Shown: piece by piece, positions 35,036 through 48,500 of the stretch
Numbering within the stretch: the stretch's first letter is position 1
Layout: each line of letters starts with the position of its first letter
The notes under the pieces: model-generated
Database searches by the model: none
What the model saw: the letters and a program-made list of their open reading frames with translations, nothing else
What the model was told of the DNA's origin: nothing
Source: Leucogyrophana mollusca
Taxonomy: Eukaryota > Basidiomycota > Agaricomycetes > Boletales
Reading direction: 5' to 3'
DNA: 64,000 nt
Assembly (NCBI GenBank): GCA_021014945.1
Contig: MU266358.1
Location: 120,031-184,030, forward strand
Made by a program: the position numbers and the translations under genes

Positions 35036-35734
35036 TGTTCTAGCTTTCCGTCCGATAAGTATGGATATAGAATTTGTATCTTGACATGATGTATGTTGTA
35101 ACTTGGCCGTTTTTTCCGGCGCTGATGACCATTCTGACACGATGAACGTTCGATGGACGCGCAAGTGCACTGCGGAGGTACAGCAGGATCTCAGATTCGG
35201 CGGCCTACTACCACGTCTGAATACCCATGATGAGGCTTGCTATCAAAGCACCATAATGCTCTCAGGCTCAGGGATACAAAGAATCAAGATAAGCCCCAGT
35301 CTAGGACAATACCCTCAACGGCGATAAATGAAAGCCTTGCCATTTGCTATAAGCAAGAGACTATAATCCCAAGATCAGACACTCACGGCATAGAGATATC
35401 AGATCTCGCAGAACGACCAGCTGACAGAGTGGAAAGAACCCATGAATCATCCCTCCCACAATCATGATTCCTCACAAAAACGGAGCGGAAGATCCCAATG
35501 AGCGGTCGTTCTAATCCTCAGTGACAGGGCACCAACGGGCCCCCATCTCCCCAAACGTTATCTGGTCCTTTCCTCTGGAACGTCCGCTCGACATCCATGA
35601 GTAGACTTCGAAAGATGGCGGACCTTATCAGCGGTCGCATACCTTTCCCCACACTGCCGCGCTGAAGGGAAGCAATATATCCTCATGCAGATCTACTGAG
35701 AAGAGGCCAATTTGCCAGAAGCTTGATTGTTCCT
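35036..35734. other. Convergent 3' flanks of the RasGEF and SET genes
   Basis: 700 bp between two facing stop codons. No gene is supported. Confidence 0.5.
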
Positions 35735-37200
35735 CTACATGACTCCCAGCCCGGCCTTCAGTTGATCCGCCAAGTCGTCTGCTTCCTGGTCCTGTGCACC
35801 TGATTCTTTCGCAGCCCTTTCCTCTACAAGACAACGTTCACATTGGCAGGGTCCAAATCCCCATTCTGAGAGCCGTTTTCGCCTCGCCTTCAGACTTCCT
35901 GACGGATCTGTGTATGTGACTAGAAGTTCCTCGCCGGCTTCGATGTCCTTTTTGGCAATCAAGGTGACACGGGCGAGCGCTGAGCGCTGATCCAAGTGTC
36001 GTACTGAGACGTTAGGAACGCACGAGTGGTTGAGGTGGGAATGGAGTGCGTATAAGCCTCCGTGTGCTTCAATATCTATGACAATGTTCGCCGGTCAGAA
36101 AAAGCGAGAAGGAGTCAAGGAAAGGACACCAGCTGAGACTCATACGGCCCAAGCCGCGTAAGAATGCATCATATTCGAAGAGCTCCTTTGCCATGTCTGG
36201 TGGTAACTGTAGTTTCAATATGCGTGCAAGCTTTTTCTGGTTGAGGGCATGACTTGGCTCTTTGAATGCTTGAAGGTAAAGCTCAAAGGCCTTTCGCCAA
36301 TTATCCCTGTCAGGTTCTACGCCCTGATCGCTATGGCACGACCATCAGGACCACCATGGGAACAGCAGAGTCGCAATGAACAAACCGAAGGCTTTGGAAT
36401 CGTTCCTCCATGCCCAGCTCGGCAAGGCCTCTTACGACACCCAAGTCGTTTGCCAGTTGCACCTCAGCATCTTTTTGATGTGCCAGGAGAAGCCTACTCG
36501 TGCATTGCGCGAGAGCGTGCAATGCCATCCATTCAGCTCTTCGAGCGAAAGATAGAAGTGGCACCGAGGCGGGGTTTTGCGACGGACAGAGCAAAGGGTG
36601 AGTTTTGCCTGACTGTCCGAGGCACAGTCGAGTGCAAAACCGTGCGGGGCACGGAGAGCCTTCCTTCGAAGCGGGGCATGCAATATTGAGAGAGGAAAAC
36701 TCTCTGAAAATCGTTGAGCAGAACGCGCAGGCCCGACCCGAAGTTTGGAGATCATAGATATTCCTGTGGAGCGGTCAAGGATCGTCAGATCCCTCGATGA
36801 AGAAACGATTGCCGATACATATGACTCACCATTCCGGGGCCAAGATGAAGGGGTCCTCCTTCCAGATGATGTCTCCTTCAAGTAGTTTTTCCTTTGCGAT
36901 GAGACCTTTGCCTTTGCTCGCGTTGAAATACTTGACTTCGACTTTACCGGACCATTTTTCGATACGGAGAGCTTCGTTGAGACGCGAAGATGGGTGGATC
37001 TCTCGCGAACCAGGCGCAGATACAACCAGTCCTTCGTTCCGGAGAAACTTGCGTACTCTCTTCTCACTGACCTGCCAAGTCGGGTTCGCTGCCAAGACGA
37101 GGCCGTGAATTTTGGCTACTCCAGCAGACGGATTCGCTGTTTTCAGCCCCACCAAAATCGACTTGAGCTCATCTTCCCCGGGAACAATGTTTCTGGACAT
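35735..37200 (-). CDS. SET-domain protein, Set5/SMYD-like methyltransferase
   Basis: A predicted protein-lysine methyltransferase. Start 37200: MSRNIVPGEDELKSILVGLK, an N-terminal region that then enters the split SET fold (VEVKYFNASKGKGLIAKEKL, EGDIIWKEDPFILAPEW). A Cys-rich MYND-like insert follows (ACAFCSTIF, CPASKEGSPCPARFCTRLCL, GKTHPLLC). After a helical segment comes the SET core LNHSCVPNVSVRHL, with AKKDIEAGEELLVTYTDP and the post-SET Cys pair in FGPCQCERCLVEER, ending GLGVM. The NHSC and GEELLVTY motifs are intact, so it is probably active. Yeast Set5 methylates histone H4, but the target here is inference. Confidence 0.85.
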
Positions 37201-37614
37201 ATCGTGGCGTGTCGATGGAGAGGGCTGACGGAAAATCCCTCGCCAACTCCACTACGATGTTTGAAGCTGAAGCTTGAAGGCGCGATCGACTTAGATAATG
37301 TAAAGAACAACCATTGCGAGGACTGTAGTTTAGGATGATATTTGGCCTGTCCCAACGACAAGTCTTGAAGCTGATGCTGTTCGAGGCCGATCTTTATAGC
37401 CCCGCATGTGTTACGTGTATGCTGACTAGTATTCCAACATGCACCAGGAGTAGCAAGCCTACAGTTTCCACCAAGCTTCCGCATGATAGAACATGACCAA
37501 ACCTAATTCTACAGAACTAAGGGTACAAATTCCAGGGAGCAATGCGACAGAATATTCTACAATTACAGCTTATGTTTAGGAACAGTACAGGTCGGGTGGA
37601 CCTCGGGTTCGAAG
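37201..37614. other. Spacer, SET gene promoter and P450-2 3' flank
   Basis: 414 bp with no supported gene. Confidence 0.45.
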
Positions 37615-39971
37615 CTACTCAGCTTTCACCAACTCCACTTTAAGGGGTAACTGGTATTTGGTCCCTTGAGAGCCCTTGATTTTCGGAGTAGACAAACCCA
37701 TCGTCCACACGATCTCTTTGGAAGGCGAGAACTTGAAATGTTCGATAAGCATAGAAAGAACGATCTCTATTAATGTGGTTATTAAATAAGAGTGGTATGT
37801 GAATGAGCCTGAGGGCACCTACTCATTTCGAGCTGAGAGAATTTGAAGCCACTAAGCATCGAGAGATTGTAAAAACATGTCCTCTGTCGGAGTAGGCTTG
37901 ACTCACATGCATGACCGTCCACCACCAATGAAGGTCATCCTGTTATTATATCAGACACAATAGCACCATTGGGCTCAGCACAACTGACTCACAGATGAGA
38001 GTAGACCCCTGGTATCCCGGCGTCCATGACGGTTTGTGGAAGGGGCTTCAGCCACCTTTCCGGCTTCCATTCGAGGGCGTCCTCGCCCCAGATGGCGGGA
38101 TTGCGGTTAGAACCCATGATCGACACCTGAACGGTGGTGCCCTTTGGAACTAAAATGTCGTGCATCTCCCTACCATCAACACCCCTCACCGGTGTCCCAA
38201 ATGGAAGGACAATATCTTTGAGTGTACTGTGGAACAGGTTATAGAGCAGTGAGGTGAGAATTAACGCGCAGAGCAGAATGTACAAACGTGCGGTTGACAG
38301 AAGTGACTGGAGCGTATCTGCGAAGGCATCCCGCTGAGCGTGCGTACAACTTGAGTGGGAGCATAAGGCTTACAGCCGTAACGTTTCGCGGCAGACTGCG
38401 TCGAGGTACGGAAGGTTGACAAGGTCGTCGAACTCCAAGTTGCCCTTATCGGCTCTTGCTTGCCGGACTTCCTCGCGAAGCCGTTCCTGTGCTTCAGGAT
38501 GGTGTGCCAACGTCAGGAAGGTACGCGCAAGGGCACCAGATGTCGTGTCCATTGCAGCAAATATAAGCGTCCTTTTTGCCCTTTAGACGCATGCCGCACT
38601 GTGACTTAGAAGACGCACGTCATTTGCCCAACCAATTCGGACTCGGCAAGGCGTTCCTCTTCCGATGCTGCCATATTTGCTTTCACTAGTTGCGGTCAGA
38701 TTCGGCTCCTCTACTCAGAAAATTATATCAATAGTACTCACATAGGACACTCATGATATCCTTGCCCTGGCCAACTTGCTGCAGGACAGCTTCGTCTCCC
38801 TTCGCCAAGGCAGCCTTCTTGGAGTGGAAGACTTCCGTAGAGGTTTTGTCCATGATCCCGACAATCTTGTCAAGATCTCGCAGTGGCTTCCACGGCGTAA
38901 TCTTGACCAAGAATTTTCGAAAACTAGCCGGTCCAATTTTGACGACCCATAAGAGATTTTGGCGCGCAACCATTGTCATGCCCAGGCTGGGTCTACAAAA
39001 GAGTCAGCTGTAGCTGAGAAGGGAAAGTAGAGCGCTGACGCTAGGTTCTTCACAGCAGCACCGTACGGATTTGCGTCACCTTCTTTGAGCGAATCAAGGG
39101 AATATCCGAGCCCACTTTGCCCAACGAGCTCGAGCGCCGTTCGGGTGAACCATTCCAGCATATTGATTTCTTTGGGTCCATCCTTGACTTGTTCAGCGAT
39201 AACTTCCCGGAGCTGAGTTTGCGACTGCTCGCATGCAAGTAGATGAGTGCGAAGAGCGCGTACTACGCACCACGCTGGTGATTTCATGGAAAATTGGGAT
39301 CATGCGGCGCATATGCTTAGTGGAGAATACTGGATTGAGCATCTTGCGTTGGCGTTTGTGCTGATCACCTGCGATGGAGGTAAGCGGTGTAGCGAAAGCA
39401 CCATCATTCAATAGCTCACCTAAGGTGGCTAGTAAGCCATCACCGAACACCACTTTGTTCGTCCTGACATGAGATTCCAGCGACTGATAAGATCACAAAC
39501 AATAGTTTAATCGCCGTACGTACTCCAAGAAGTCCGGAGTTTCCTCATATATGTACTGATCCTTGACAAGTATGTGATGCATTGCCTTAGGATCGTACAC
39601 ATAAAGCTCCCTTGTCTATGTACAAAGGATAAAACAGTTTCAGTAAGAGACCAAAGTGAACACATGCGTGCGACTTACGCCGAATAAGCCGTGGTACATC
39701 GAGATGGGTCCATACTTGTCGCTCAGCATCTGGTGGAACTCCCATCCATAGGGGTTGAAAATCTGCCCAATATTCCCTGGTGTCCAAACATCAGATAGAA
39801 CACGCAGGTATTTCCTCAGTTCGACCCCTCACCTTTCCACCAGCTCTCCCGCTGCGGACCTGGAACATTGTCCAAAGGGTGTTTAGCCAGGAATCTGCGC
39901 CAAATAATCTGGCTAGCATATGTCAAGGCTGAGATAAGAATACTTTGTAGCGCGACAGAAAGCACGGACAT
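37615..39971 (-). CDS. Cytochrome P450, copy 2
   Basis: A paralogue of the other two P450s in this window. Start ATG 39971: MSVLSVALQSILISALTYAS (membrane anchor), HPLDNVPGPQRESWWKGNIG. All signature blocks are present after splicing: KMLNPVFSTKHMRRMIPIF, AAMDTTSGALARTFLTLAHH, CRETLRL joined to YAPVTSVNRTT, KPERWLKPLPQ and the haem loop FIGGGRSCMGFKFSQLEM. It ends KVELVKAE. The unusual frame around 38220-38380 (LFHSTLKDIVLP) resolves into two introns leaving L-YAPVTSVNRT-TLKDIVLPFG. About twelve introns, at the same positions as in copy 1 wherever compared. Confidence 0.9.
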
Positions 39972-40688
39972 GGTCGAGAAGCCAGTGCTACTCGCCAGGA
40001 TATACTTTCCAGAAGGTATATGTAGACACTTGAACGACCATAATACTCGGTGTGTCAGACGAGGCCGTACACCCGCGATCGATCCGCCGGAAGAACGCCT
40101 GTGAGAGCCATGACCTTTGTCCGCGGCGGAAGATTGACAGATTTAGAGCAACTTGCGACAAACGGCCCCTAACCTTCGGGTACCACACTTCCTTTTACAC
40201 TAAGGGGTAACGGCATTGGCTCGGCCTGACCTTGAAGTTTGAAGTCAGGTTTATTGATAGCCACGACTGCCAGGAGCGCCTAACAAAAGGGTCAAATCGC
40301 GCTCTCGTATACCAGATGAAGTGAACTCAACGAGGGGTTCGCAGAAAACAATGCCTGACAATTCCCATAAAATCGGACTTAATCAGCCACTATTACAATG
40401 GGGAAGCTGGAAGTCCGATCCAGACCGGGAAAAGTGGCAGGACATGCCAACATTTCATGGCTGTCAGCAGTCCATTCTGGAAATGTATTCAAGGACCCAA
40501 CTCCAAGGGGGTGGAAGGTCGTCGACGTGGAAAAGTGCAGCGCAGCCAATAATTCGAGGAGCATCAGATCTAAACTTTGTGATAAGAACAGGCGAGGACT
40601 CGCGGACTCCGGTTTCAGTAACACCGATCAGCATCATCGTTGATGACATCCAATGCTCGCTGGGGACGTTTGAGGCGAGCCCCATCTG
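39972..40688. other. P450-2 5' flank, no supported gene
   Basis: Between the P450-2 start and the SNF2 pseudogene. Open frames here have no recognised domain. Confidence 0.45.
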
Positions 40689-41420
40689 TTACAGCATAGG
40701 CGGCAACACGCACTGTTCCAGGGCCCGATTAATCTTCTCTGCTTTGTCGCTCTGCGTCTCCACGATATCGGTTTCGAGGAGCTTGGATGCAAAGTTTGTA
40801 CATGATAGCTGGTTTGTCCTGTCCGATGCGGTATGGCTCAGGGCGCTACCCCACGCCCAGTCGCGTATCGCCCGTTCCTCTTCACTGAATACAACATCGA
40901 CGTCGTGATCTCCGGGAGTTTGAGGACACCCTCTTTGCGTCGACGGATCATATAGTGTTCGGCACGCACTGGCATAAGAACTCAGATGAGCAAGAATGAA
41001 GACTGCTTGAGCAGGATGGACGATTGCTGGCCGCGGGAAACCTGGCCGATCCTCCGCTTTCCAAGATCACAAGCTTGAATGATTGGGCCCCTGAAATCCT
41101 GGTTTGACTTTGGCTTTGAGAAATTGCAGAAGTGGCGGATATCGATAGGTTTGTTCTGAAAGCAGGTCTGTGTCAATTCGCACTACGGCGCCATACATGG
41201 GGAAGCCCAAATCTGCATCGGGGTCCCCCCGTACGACAGAGCCCATGCATCCTGTCAATTTTGATGCATGCTTTGAACGACAGCGACTGCCTATTGCAGA
41301 TCTTGTGCGCTTCATCTGCTGCAAGCGCGAAGCTCGCAGGAGCGGGAAGAATGTGCATTGCCAGGAGTAATCCTTACCCGATGGAACTTTGCATTGAGTA
41401 AAGGTACGTTGCCAGCTCGT
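40689..41420 (-). pseudogene. Broken third copy of the SNF2-family ATPase gene
   Basis: This is a degenerate relative of the two intact SNF2 genes immediately upstream. Recognisable pieces in order: DEAHKICNRQSLSFKAC (41266-41316, against [10 protein letters not shown] in copy A), then NKPIDI and, one base out of frame, PPLLQFLKAKVK (against [10 protein letters not shown]), then RRRKEGVLKLPEITT, DWAWGSALSHT, RIGQDKPAIMYKLCIQ and, out of frame again, ETQSDKAEKINRALEQCVLPP ending in a stop. Conserved DWA..LSHT is joined directly to RIGQ at about 40830, so the whole first part of the second helicase lobe is deleted. At least three frameshifts plus this deletion make it non-functional. Confidence 0.8.
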
Positions 41421-41795
41421 AGTATGCAATAAAGGTCCCTTTGCTGTTAGAATTCGGACCACATGATTCATGCAAGTGAATTCCACGATCGTTTCGAGCT
41501 ATCGTCTTTTCCTGAATGTGTTCATATAAGAAGAGCAGAAAAGTAGCATCGTTGTGGCACAGGGACTGGTCAGAAATGAGAATGCCCAAGGCCGAAGAGG
41601 GTCAAGGTTGTTAAGCGCCCATTCTTAGACCACTGCTGGAGATCACGCGAATGTCTCACGGACTTGCTGCAAGGGTCAAACAATAAGTCAAACGGTTGTC
41701 GCACTCGGGCTTCGCGATGAGCAGACTTGAGCAACATATTACATTTGGTGTACATAAGAAAACACCTCTGCATACATTTGCCAAGGCAATATGTC
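41421..41795. other. Spacer between the SNF2 pseudogene and SNF2 copy A
   Basis: No similarity to the SNF2 genes could be traced further upstream of the pseudogene, and no other gene is supported. Confidence 0.4.
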
Positions 41796-44753
41796 CTACA
41801 TGCAGAACGACCCTTCCTCTGACAACATAGGCGGCAAGACGCATCGGTCCAGCACCGCGCTGACCTTCTCACTCTTACTGCTCTGTGTCCTCACAATGTG
41901 GGCTTCGGCAGAATTCTGGATGCAAAACTTGTACACGGTCACAGGCTTGTGCTGTCCGATGCGGTGAGCGCGAGAGAAGGCTTGCAACTACGAGGTCAGG
42001 AAAGAGAATAGTTCAGAGCCCCTGCACCGTACAACCAACCTGCCTCATACCTCGGCAAACGGATTCCACCAGGGCTCAACAAGTAAGACATGGTTTGCGC
42101 ACGTGATGTTGAGCCCGACTCCACCCGTCTGCATCGAAATCAGGAGGACTTTCTTGGCTGGGTCGGAAGCAAAGGAGTCGAGCACGTCGAGGCGTTCATT
42201 GGGACAGATGTCGCCATGGACTGTGGGAGCGGGTGAGAACAATAAGTTGAATTTTGTTGAGGGAAGACGCACTGATCATAGTCTCCACTTTGAGTTTGTT
42301 GAGCTGGATATCTAGCAGTGAAATCGTCGTCCTGTAGTGGCACTGTGCCATCGATCATGAGCCCATGAGTATGGAGTCCTACATCTCGCAAATACAACAT
42401 GAGGCTTCGACTCACGAAAATGATAGCCTTCTCCCCATCAGGGATGGTATTGATGACCTCGAGGACAGCTACTATCTTGCTTGAGATATAAGTCCTTTGG
42501 AACAACATAGTGTACGGCTGAAGCGCGAGAGGAAGGTGATTTGGGTCAAGACCCAGCGCGTAGCCTTCGTCGTCTACCATCATTTCCATGTCGTCAAGCC
42601 CAGAGACACCAGCAGCAGATTTCCTTGGTGTATTATGTGCAGTTCGCGGGTGGCGAGGACGGGGCGTTCCAGGGGCTCTGCTAGGTTTTGCTGGTGACAC
42701 GGGTGCACTCTTGGTCTTCGTTGGAGAGGCCGGGCGGTCTGCGTGGCCGACATCTTCATCTTCGCCTTTCTTGTTGATCGCAGTGGTCAACAAGTAAGGG
42801 TGATCGCAGCCTAGGCGGTTCAAATTCCAAGGCGGTCCATGAACATGATACTTTCCAAAAAAGTGAAACGGCTGATACCCACTTTGCCTCGCTCTGATCC
42901 ATGCGAAATCGGTATGAGACAAAGCACCACTTTGGGCCCAGTCGTGAATGGCCTGCTCGTCCGCAGTAAACTGACGATCAATGAACTTAATGGTAAGCTC
43001 CGGGAGTTTGACGACGTCTTCTTTGCGTCGGTAGAACATGCAAGGTTTCAGCGCGTCCTAGGATAGGAGCTCTGTGAGCAAAGGGGGACAAATACTTGAA
43101 GAGGGTCGGGAATTAACTCACTGCGAGGACCCGAGCAGAGACATTGAATGTAGGATCATTGATATTCTCCAAAATCACTCGTTGGAAATTTTCAAAAACT
43201 TGAAGGTCATAATCGACTTTTACTCTGAGGAATTCCAAGAGTGGCTGGACCTCGAGGAGCTTGTTCTGTGATGTTATGGTGCGGGTCAGGAGTTATACCT
43301 CAATAGAGGCAGAAATTGGAAAGCACAGACCTGCACTGGCGTTCCGGTGAGACACAGTCCATGTTCTCTGTTGAGCTCCATGCACGCCTGGAAGAAGGCG
43401 CCCCGACCTGAAATGTTGTGCGCTTCGTCTGTCAAAAGCGGGTCCTCGAAGTCAGTGCTGTGACACATGATATTGTATTTTTCCACCCTTACCCAAGATG
43501 ACACGAAAGAATTTCGCCCTGAAGAGAGGTACATGACTGCCTTCTTTTATACGGGCCTTGTGGTGACTGACGACTGTACGATAGGTAACCAGCTATGTAT
43601 ATCATCGAGTTAGCACTGTTATTGGGATCACACCTTACACATGATAGACGCACAATAACATCCGTCGTCTCGATATCTTCGACAGCTGACAAAGAAGCTC
43701 CTCAGCACACTTGCCAACCACTCAAATGAGACATACAGACTCATGGTCCTTTCGAACTGTCTGACAGTCAACCCACCTCCGAACTTGAGGACCTCCTCGA
43801 CCCATTGGGACGAAAGGTTAACAAAGGGAACCACGACACTTGAGTATGAAGTGGTTGTGAGCGAGTTCTGGCCGTAGGTGGAAGGGCAGACATACAGATT
43901 GGTCCTGCGCTCGCCTATTGGAAGGGAAGAGGTCTGGCACATTTTCATCAGCGCAATGGCCACAATCGTTTTTCCGAGGCTGCAATTCTCCCGTCAGTAA
44001 TGCATCGCCGTGAGCAGGAAGATTGACTCACCCCATATCATACGCTAAAATGTTTCCGCTGCCACCACTGATCTCGCGCTGATGGATAGATTTCAAGTCC
44101 ATCGCCTGGTATTTCCATAATACCAATGGTTCAAAGTGACTATCCAACTTGGCCGGAAGAGACTTCCTCCCTCTTGGTCGAGGCACAGCAGAAGGTTGAG
44201 GTACCGGGAGAGAATTTCGCGGCCCTCTTGCTCGCCTGCACGGAAAATTTGGGAGTCTATTATCCTCCTCATCTTCAGAGGACTCGCTCGAGCTTGAGGC
44301 CCTGTACTCAGAGCCATCGTCAAGCTCCATGGACATGAAGTCGCGTGGTGGTGGCCTTGTGGCTGCTCTTCTAGGTCGACCGATAATTCTGGACGGCGGA
44401 TCAAGCCTTGCCTCGTGATTATCATCGTCTGTAGATTCCGACGAAATGGGTAGTGTACTGCTATCATCACACTCCATTGGCTGCGATGGTCATGCGGGAA
44501 AGGAAAGGTAGCATGCAAGGTTTAGCCTATGGGTAGCAGACAGAAAACGCAGAATGTCACTCACGGAGTCAATGCTCGAAGCCGAGAGCTCATCACTAGT
44601 ATCACAAGCAGCAGGACGATTGACCTAGACTGAGCGGTCACCAGGGACATCGAAGAACCCAAATATAAGGAGGCCACTCACTCCATAATCGGGGACGTCC
44701 TGAACGTTTGCGACAGGGCTGGATACCAACCAGCTTGTAAGGAAAGAGAACAT
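41796..44753 (-). CDS. SNF2-family DEAH ATPase, copy A
   Basis: A predicted chromatin or DNA-repair translocase of the SNF2 superfamily. Start ATG 44753: [20 protein letters not shown], two small exons, then an acidic Ser-rich N-terminus ([12 protein letters not shown]). Helicase motifs after splicing: [14 protein letters not shown] (Walker A), [10 protein letters not shown] (motif II), [10 protein letters not shown] (III), [47 protein letters not shown] and [12 protein letters not shown] (VI). It ends [13 protein letters not shown]. The lobe order and [16 protein letters not shown] style resemble the Rad5/Rad16 group, but no RING finger was found between the lobes; instead there is a Ser/Pro-rich insert ([15 protein letters not shown]). 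A TATAAAG lies about 50 bases upstream. Confidence 0.82.
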
Positions 44754-44800
44754 GGTTCGCGAGGAAAGTTATTACCTTGTGAGTCCCCGTGGCTAGCCTG

Positions 44801-44807
44801 CTTTATA
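44801..44807 (-). promoter_or_regulatory. TATA box of SNF2 copy A
   Basis: TATAAAG on the minus strand, about 50 bases upstream of the ATG at 44753. Confidence 0.4.
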
Positions 44808-45568
44808 TTCCGCGGGTCGCGACGAGACAAAGGACGGTAACTCTTTGTCGTATAGTAGAATACGGAAAGACACGCCTCGTGGTGACATTGCGATCCATTA
44901 AGGAGATTGCCATCATCTTTGCGAGCGATCTACTCTTTGTTTTGCGCCCTCGTTCTCGTACGCGAATCGAGACGGAAAGATCTTCATACCTATCTATACA
45001 ATAGAACACGAAAGTAAGGCATTGCCTCAACTTCAAGCATCGACTGAGTGAACAAAAACGCCTTCAAGACCCTGGTAACCGTAATTCAGGGAACTCCAAA
45101 GGCTGGGCCGTCGTCTTTTCGATTATACGTGTCGAGAGAGCTAGAGAAGAACCTGACTGTCTAGATCTCCTAAAGACGAAGCGCCGAAGGCACGAGATCA
45201 AAAACTTGGAGAGATGATAGTTCGAGTTGGCAAAATGATGGGATCATTGGATGAACGCTTGTCCTGAAGCGCCGACAAACTCGGGAGTAGCCGTTGGTGT
45301 GGAACATCAAACCACCACAATAATATTGCTGATTGAACAGAAACGGCCAATCTCAGCTGTGGAAACTCATCAATTTCACCTCAGTCATGCGAACATGAAT
45401 GTCATTGAACCAGCATCAGCAGCGGCAAGCCCATAAGTTGGACCGGCTGTCAACTCAAGAAGACTCGGCATCGACAATATCAATACATGTAGTCCGCTTT
45501 CAAGTCCATTGTACACAAGAAAAACCCCAAATACATCTATCCTACACTCAATTCGCGCCTCGTCCCTA
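44808..45568. other. Spacer between SNF2 copies A and B
   Basis: No gene is supported. It holds the copy A promoter and the copy B 3' flank. Confidence 0.45.
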
Positions 45569-48500
45569 TCATAACATAGGTGGTAACGCGCACTGGTCCA
45601 TGACTGCGGCGATCTTCTCGAGCTTGCCCTTCTGGGTCTTCACGACGCGCACCTCCGCAGAGTCCTTGACGCAAAATCTGTACACCGTGACTGGTCTGTT
45701 CTGTCCAATGCGGTGTGCGCGAGAGAAGGCTTGTGCCTACGATATCAGGAATGGTCAGCCATCCACGCTAATCTCCACGCTCGGTTTCTTGCCTCAGCAA
45801 ACGGATTCCACCACGGTTCAACGAGCAAGACATGGTTTGCACTCGCGATGTTCAACCCAACTCCGCCCGCTCGCATTGAATTCAGGAGGACCTTCTTTGC
45901 AGGATCGGAGGCAAACGAGCGAAGCACCAAGATACGTTCATGAGAACTGAGGTCACCATGGTCTGTGCGCCACGTAAATGAGGTCAACAAACTTGATTGA
46001 GTCAGAACGAGGGCGGCGTACACATCAGAGTTCCCACCTCAAGCTCCCCCAGCCGAATTTCCAGCAGCGTCATCGTCATCCTCCAGTGGCTCTTCACCAG
46101 CGAACATGAGCCATTGGGCACTAGTAATCAAGATCACAACTCACGAAAATGATGGCCTTCTCTCCTTCGGGAATGGCTCTAATAATGTTGAGGACGGCCA
46201 TCATCTTACTTGATATGTAATTCCAACGGAACAATTTAGCGCATGGTTGAAGGGAGGGAGGGAGACAAGTCGGGCTGACGCCCAACGTGTAGCCTTCGTC
46301 GTCAGAACGCTCAGATTTCCGCGGTATGATCTGTGTGGTTTTCAGGTGAGCGCGAGGTGTTTCGGGCGCTCTGGCTGACTTTGCTGGAGTGGCAGGCGCG
46401 CTCCTTGTTGACGAGTCTCTGTGACACATGTCATTCCCTTCACCGTTTTGGTTGATCGCGGTGGTTAACAGGTACGGGTGATCACAGCCTAGATGATAAA
46501 CATCTCAGGACAATTGCTCAACCAGGAGTCATGACAGCCATGAAAGCACTGTCAAGCAAACAGGCGACTTGGGCAGATGTACTCACTTTGCCTCGCTCTG
46601 AGCAGCGCAATATCGGTATGGCGCAAGCCGTCCCTGGCCCAGTCATGTATCCTTCTTTCCTCCGCGGTAAACACAACGTCGACGAATTTAAGCGTAAGCT
46701 CTGGAAGTTTGATGACGTCCTCTTTGCGCCGGTAAATCATGCAAGATTTCAACGCATCCTGCCAAATGGTCACAGGTGAGCAAAAGACTATTTGAAGAGA
46801 GTTGAATGCTGGACTCACCGCAAGACCACCGGCCGAAGGTTTTGAGCTAAAGTTGCCCGTGCTTTCCAAGACCTGGCACTTGAACGTCTCAAAGTCCTCG
46901 AGGTTATGGGGTACTTTTGCTCGGAGGAATTCCAAGAGTGGCTGGACGTCAATGAATTTGTTCTACAACGTTTCAGGTTTGGATTAGGAACCTAATTCCT
47001 TCATCCAGGTGAAGCCAGAAAGCACGAACCTGCATTGGTGTCCCCGTGAGACACAACCCACACTCCCTCTTCAGCTCATTGCAACCTTTGAAGGATAGTG
47101 TCTTCCTATTGGAGATCTTGTGGGCCTCATCTGTTGTGAGCTCGTAACATTAGTCCTAGACGATGCATGTCATAATACCAATTTTTGTAAACCCACCCAA
47201 GATGACCCGAAGGAATCTCGCTTTGAAGAGGGTTACGCTGTCGGGATGCTGACTGAAGTTGTCATGAAAAGCCTTGTAGTGATTGCCAACCATCGTGTAG
47301 GTAGTCAGCTATGTACATCATTAAAACAATACAATGATCAACCGTACGACGAATGATATACGCACGATAACATCTATTGCTTCGATGTCCCCAACAGCTG
47401 GTGGGGAATTCCTTGTGAAAATGTATCCCTGAATCAAATAAGCAAAGACATACTCATTCCTCTCACAAACCTCCGGACAGTCAACCCATCTCCGAATTTC
47501 CTCACCTCCTCGATCCATTGAGTCAAAAGGCCGACCTCAGGGACGACAACCCTATACATTGCATATTTTTCTGCTCAGCATTGGCATACAAAATTGACCG
47601 GAACATACAGTGTAGTCTTGGGTCTGCGTGTGTCCGATGCAGAGAAGGCCTTCTGGCGAACCATATCTGCCTCCTTATCCATCTCCTTCAAATGCTTCAT
47701 GATTAAGGCAATGGCAACAATCGTCTTCCCGAGGCTGTGGATTCCATTTCATCCGCTGTGCAAAATCACGAGTCGAGAAGATTGACGCACCCCATCTCAT
47801 ATGCCAGAATGCTTCCCCCGTCCTTACCCATTTCGCGCCGATAGATTGATTCTAGATCTGTCGCCTGATACTTCCATAACACCAGCTTTTCGGCTCGAGA
47901 TAGGTCTTTCGAGTCGATTCTTCCCTTCGAGTGGGACGCGGCAGAAGGCTGAGGCACCGATAAAAACTTTCGTGCTCCCTTAATGGATGGCCGGGGGAAA
48001 GTGGGGAGCGTATCCTCGCCATCCAATGGATCATCCTCGGGGGACTGTGGGTAGCCTGCGCCCTCTCCAAGAGCTACATGTGTGGTGGGACGTGGACGAG
48101 ACTTTGATTTCATGTTGCTCTGATCCGACAGATCGGTGGTTTCGATCGCTGGAGAAAGCTTCCCTTTACCACCATCATCGTCTGTGGACTCCGATGAGCT
48201 GTGCGAAGTGAAATATTCGTCGCTGCCCTCTGGTTCCGGCACCTGCCTGGGGAGCAGCCCCGCCGTTGCTCTTGCATGTCCGGGACTTTCTGCCACTGCA
48301 GATTCGGGACCTCGCTGTCCTTTCCGGGGCTGTGGGACATAATTGAGTGGTCAAAGTGCTCGGTAGGTTGATCTTATGTACCGTATTCAATGACCACAGG
48401 CTCGATGGCTTGATATGAGGTCACAGATTAGCTGCAGACCTGATAGTGACCGGAAGAGTCTACTCACAGAGAAGGACAATACCGCGCTGCAGATAGCAGC

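Noticed and set aside
36249..37338. Plus-strand frames over the SET gene
   Set aside because: They overlap, in antisense, exons with clear SET and Cys-rich motifs.
40321..40908. Plus-strand 195-codon frame before the SNF2 pseudogene
   Set aside because: It overlaps, in antisense, the SNF2 remnant that has recognisable motifs on the minus strand, and has no domain itself.
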